Made by a program: the position numbers and the translations under genes. From Hanleya hanleyi (Eukaryota > Mollusca > Polyplacophora > Lepidopleurida > Hanleyidae): DNA of 64,000 bases. Positions 59,551 to 64,000 of this stretch are shown here, piece after piece. The first letter of the stretch is position 1. Every line of letters starts with the position of its first letter. The notes beneath the pieces were generated by a model. That model did not search any database. It was not told the origin of the DNA and saw only the letters and a program-made list of their open reading frames with translations. The stretch covers positions 62,001 through 126,000 of the forward strand of contig JAVTVY010039249.1 of assembly GCA_036873755.1 (NCBI GenBank), written 5' to 3'.

Positions 59551-59743
59551 TTAACCCTACCAGGACTGCGAGGGCCATTATGTCCCCACCATAATTTCTG
59601 TCTTATCTCCGGCAAGGACAAAAAAAAATGAGAGGTGAAACTCTATTACTTTGTCGATTATCATATTTCATAGCATATTTGCACAATCCCCCCCTCCCTA
59701 TGCCTGGACAGGTCACAAATCGCTCAGACCAGATAGGGTCTAA
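59551..59743. mobile_element. TTAA-type MITE, copy 10, internally deleted
   Basis: 193 bp from TTAACCCTACCAGGACTG to CCAGATAGGGTCTAA. Only the terminal portions of the family are kept; the right TTAA has become CTAA. Confidence 0.8.
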
Positions 59744-60984
59744 GAAGTCCGCTGCTGATTTTGAGCTTTGGCGACCATTTTCCGTGTTTTTACCTGTTTT
59801 TCGTAGTAGGTTATGTCCCTTTCACAGGTTACGAGATAAGATTTCTTTCAAAAGCATTCTAGTCGGGTGTTTTGCTCAGTAACATCAAACATCCAATTTG
59901 ATCAATTTTGATAGATATTTTGATTCTCTTCCAACAGTCAGAATATCATCAATATAATAAATACTATTTATATGATTCAAAATGGGCTATTTCTTCCCAT
60001 GATTCCTGGTTTATTGCTTTTTCTCCTCATATTACACAATTATGAATGCAACAATATACATTATTCAAAAGGTTAATTAATATGATTCACCACCAGCGGA
60101 CATCGTTAAAATTCTTAAGCTTCACATACTAAATCGAGTACTGAACATATGTCCCGCTATTCCTCTTGACATAACGAAATTGTTTTAATCAGGAAAAGGA
60201 TGGCATTTTTATTATAGTGGTATAAAACATGGGCGAATACCAAGTGTTAAACTCTAATCAATGAAACGTTAGTGATGAGTAGCTGTGTAGATCCATGGTG
60301 ATGATTTTGCTATCAAATAGGATATTTACAGCTCGTGACATCCTCTACCAAGACATCATTATGGAGAACACGAACAACGGATGTGGCAATGTCCAATCGA
60401 TCAAGACACAGATATCTTATTTACCCTGCACTGAAATCTGCCGTATTCTTAAAACTCTTTTGGAATTATATGATCGGTTATGTGTGTTTAGAGAAATAAA
60501 GAAAAACAGTTCGAATGCCCGTGGTCAACAGAGAACTAAATGCCATGGACATTTAGACCCCGCAGAAGTGCACACGGATATCGTGCGCTCCGCTCAGAAT
60601 AGGACTCCATTAAAAAATGTAGTTTAACTTGAAAAAGCGACAAATAAAACCTTATGGACATTGCTCATTATCGTCAAACAGCTGTAAACGAAAGTCAGAC
60701 CGGAACTAATGTACCAGAACGTGTTGGGGTATTGATTAATACATTTAACCGTAGCAGTCCCGGGTAATATTAGCTACACCAACCACTCGTCATATTTGCT
60801 TTAGCTCTGGATCAGTGACTCCATTTTCACACGTGTTATTTTCAGAATAGATTTGTTCAGCTATATTCAGGGTATTTGGAAATAGGCTTTGGGTAAATGG
60901 CTATGTCTATCATACGGAAACCTTTCTCATTTTGGATGCAATGATCCAGGCAACAAATAAGCTCTTCAGTAGTATGGCTGTCTG

Positions 60985-62803
60985 GGTCCATGTAACCTTG
61001 CACAGTTCAATTTTCGTTTTTTGTTTCTGTAATCTCAAAATCAAAAATTGAAATTTGACCGTCAATTTTCAATTTTTGATCCTGGGATTGCAAAAACAAA
61101 AAACGAAAATTGATATTTGACAGTCAATTTTCAATTTTCGTTTTTCGTTTTGCTTCACGAAAAAAAGAAAATCAAATATTAAAAATTGCCTCAATTGACT
61201 TGTCCGTTTTCGTTTTTTGATTTTAACTTTGACGTATCAATGTTAAGTTCGCACGTGGACGGGTTATGATGTCACGTCCGGTACGCCGAGTAGAATAGAA
61301 AACATGAATCGTGTCGTTTTAGAGGTGTGGAGCGTGAGAGGCATGTGGCCCACCAGTCCATCCTCGGGAGCCAGTGTATTGATCGATTTGTTAGGGTATC
61401 TATACATTGCCTTGGTTAGTTGCTCACGGTAGTTCTGGATAAAAAAAGATCAAGGGGTATCCTCTAAATCAAACCAATTATTGAACAGGCTCAGCTAGCT
61501 CATTACGACAATCCGCTAGCTGCACTGTTTGAGATGTGACATCGCTGGCATAACTTTGATGTCAGGCTGAAATCGACATAGTGAGTCAAAGCGAAAACCG
61601 CCGACTTGGGATGCCGACATGCTGATTCAAAATAACCTCTGGGGATGAAATGTTCGAGATTGAGGCAACGACTCAAGAACTCACTCGAATCATCAAAAAT
61701 GTCCAGGTAAACCCTGTGCGAGGATTCACGATTTACCTGGACTTGTGAAGATGCACCAGACAGGTCTGGATAGGTGGCATCCCGCTGTTCTCATTGGTTA
61801 TTGGCATTGAGGCCTGAGCCAATCAGGACGCAGTCTTAGATTTTCTCATTTCTAAAAATAGATGTTTAGAGCGCTACAAAAGCGAACAGCATTCTGCACA
61901 CAACCGCTATTTGTTATTGATTTGAAATATAGTATTTACAAAGATACCAACAAAGATGTAATATCAATAAGAGTAAGCATCGCGGTGATGGGACGCGAAA
62001 TCCGCATAAGCGGCCCGTAAATCACCATTTCAAACAAGCACACAATCGCCACGTTTGATGCCAGACGTCTGAATGCTTCAACGCTTCAGGTCCAATCTCC
62101 ATTCTCTATTTTTGGGACCTGGATCGTTGGAGCGTTCAGATGCCCGTCAACGTTCACCGTCAAAAACGCTTCAACGCTTTAAGTGCGGATGTCAAACACA
62201 TCGAAGCGGGTAGTTCCATTGTGGGTTATGATTAAGGTACCCACGTATTTATTATACTATCCTACTTTAATGAAACTACCGTGTGTATCACCTCCGTTGT
62301 TCTTCATATAATGCATCACACCTGCTGCACGAATGCCTACTCGCTTCTGCACATGCGCAGTTGGCCCATTATAATCTAGGTCGAATGCCTGGCTCCAGGG
62401 ATCTATAGTGTAATGAAACTCCCAAATCTTTCCCCCTACTGGTTTTCCATAGTATGCTCCACACCTGCCTAAACAATCCGATTTGCGCTTTCCGTACTAC
62501 TCCGCGGACCGAAAGTGACATCATAAGCCTTGTTCGTGCGCAGTTAACATTGACGCGTCAAAGTTAAAATCAAAAAACGAAAAACGGACAAATCGAGGCA
62601 ATTTTCAATATTTGATTTTCATTTTTGCGCGAAGTAAAACGAAAAACGAAAATCGAAAATTGAATGTCAAATTTCAATTTTTGATTTTGAGAAACAGAAA
62701 ACGAAAAACGAAAATTGAAAATTGACGGTCAAATTTCAATTTTTGATTTTGAGAAACCAAAAGCAAAAAAACGAAAATTGAATTGTGCAAGGTTACACGG
62801 ACC
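60985..62803. mobile_element. 1.8 kb inverted-repeat DNA element, non-autonomous
   Basis: Arms of about 260 bp (60985-61246 and 62543-62803) start GGTCC(A/G)TGTAACCTTG and are packed with AAAACGAAAATTGAAAATTG-type runs. It is flanked by TGTCTG on both sides (60979-60984, 62804-62809). The paralogous site near 45316 is uninterrupted. The 1.3 kb centre has no reading frame of 60 residues, so no transposase. Superfamily not assigned. Confidence 0.82.
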
Positions 62804-63790
62804 TGTCTGCTGCAGAAAATCTCAATACAGTCAACCAAATAAAAACGTAAAATCAGTGTCTACTGATTTCTAAATTCAGTCGATGAATCTGTCCAATACC
62901 AAACCTGTCTTCAACTTGGCCAGCAGTATTGACGCGATCAGATTCAATCATTTGCGAATCTGTTTGAGAGTTATGTGTCGTTTTCGCGATAGAGCTACAT
63001 GTATCTAATTGTACATGAATCTGAGTATTTGTTGCACACTTTTTTGTGCTGTTTATACAACATAACCATGAGTATATATTTATTTTCGGTCTACTCCGAC
63101 TTAATGCTGGTCGTGTGATATGAACAGAATGCCGAGATTATTGCAGAAACACTTCTGAGTTGACCACGGCAGCCTACTGAATATCCTCATTTATTATATA
63201 CTTGGTGATGATATAGTGAAAATTATCAATCGAATAAAAGCGATATTTTCACTGCAGTGATGATATCAAATATATCTTGTCAGTTGCCTTGTCAGTTGAC
63301 CGTAACCTTGGTCCAGAATGAATTCCGACAGTTTGAGCCACCGGTTTAGTTAGATATCAACCTCGGAATAATCGACTCCTTCATTAGAACTCCAAAAGAC
63401 TCATTTTTTTTCTGAGCGAGAGTTCTTCTGATCTTAGAGATACATCTCAAAACAGATACATGTATGTACCTTTTCCGGCGAGATGTTTCATTGCAATTTC
63501 AAAACTTCAACTTCATCTCGAATGTCAAATTCCTTCAACCTGATCAATTTGAAAGTAATTACCGCCTATTCCATACGGAGGAACACTGAATCCATGGAAG
63601 AAAAAAATCGAGGCATTTCTGTGTTTAGAACGATATCATCCAGTCTGCCGAGATGAACAACCGGTAAAGCTGGTCTATTGAAAATCCATTACTATTCAGT
63701 ATCTTAGTATTTCGGTGATATATCAGATATCAGTTTTAACAGTTACGATGTAATTATATGGAATTATGGTGCCATCTCATAAGTGATTAA

Positions 63791-64000
63791 ATACGTGAGT
63801 GAGTGAGTCGTTCTCTCATATCACGACGTTTGGGTCCAATTCCGTTTCTCACCCAGGTAGGGGCCATTCCTGTTACCCGGGACCCACAGTTGGGGTCCTA
63901 TTCATTTATACACCCGGGAACTGGAGCTGAGGTTATTATACTCTTACTATGACCTGATTAAATAAGACGGATAGCAAACAGATGACTGTTCTAATCACCA
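63791..64000. other. No gene recognised
   Basis: Window end; nothing identifiable beyond a short ACCCGGGA-type duplication near 63876-63920. Confidence 0.4.

Larger units (their letters stand above)
58345..63790 (+). repeat. Segmental duplicate, copy 4
   Basis: 58345-58800 pairs with 53730-54260. 60340-60610 carries AAGACATCATTATGGAGAAC (as in copy 1) and ACGGATGTGGCAATGTCCAA. 60925-60984 and 62804-62860 pair with 45280-45345. 63290-63790 carries the GAATGAATTCCGACAGTTTG, TTTTTTTCTGAGCGAGAGTT and GAAAATCCATTACTATTC blocks. It is interrupted by two TTAA MITEs, a TA MITE and the 1.8 kb element. The frame 60295-60627 (110 residues) is not conserved in the other copies. Confidence 0.7.

Overview
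The window looks like repeat-dense intergenic DNA from an animal, most likely a marine invertebrate. There is no operon-like coding. Almost every coding trace belongs to a eukaryotic retrotransposon or to miniature DNA transposons, and I could not establish any intact host gene. A hairpin-headed, ~157 bp tandem repeat and abundant TTAA-flanked MITEs remind me of mollusc genomes; that placement is inference.

Region by region. 1-13532 holds a Ty3/gypsy-type retrotransposon arranged internal-LTR-internal-LTR, so two nearly identical units share the middle LTR (3985-6772). The right unit has an intact 591-aa gag (6897-8672) but its pol is reduced to a protease-like stretch plus an integrase zinc-binding remnant, so it is non-autonomous. 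The left unit's gag is broken by an 871 bp fragment of another retroelement carrying a YIDD reverse transcriptase motif. 14031-16252 is a second, degenerate gypsy element (minus strand: LTR, gag, protease-flank pieces). 16290-17440 is a CR1/L2/jockey-like LINE fragment (minus). 18811-23279 is a 5'-truncated L1/Tx1-like LINE (minus) with a perfect 16 bp target-site duplication, itself split by a 1865 bp Harbinger-like element (20431-22295). 24511-25230 is a foldback element with an 8 bp duplication. 25898-28206 holds two TTAA-flanked MITEs, an RT-element 3' end and a MITE fragment. 29071-33660 is a hairpin followed by about 29 units of a ~157 bp satellite.

From 40.4 kb to the end the backbone is a set of four diverged, same-orientation segmental duplicates (roughly 41.2-43.6, 44.0-48.8, 53.7-57.8 and 58.3-63.8 kb) that have trapped TTAA MITEs, a second TTAA MITE family (45971-46572), a perfect 14 x 37 bp minisatellite (51694-52211), a 70 bp-stem hairpin whose mismatches are almost all tandem G.A pairs (56680-56821), a TA-flanked MITE with a tRNA-like B box (59175-59414), and a 1.8 kb inverted-repeat element (60985-62803).

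Insertions can be ordered because several empty sites are visible: one TTAA MITE sits inside a copy of the RT element whose other copy is uninterrupted, and the 1.8 kb element sits in one segmental copy but not in its paralogue at about 45.3 kb. All repeat comparisons were made by eye.
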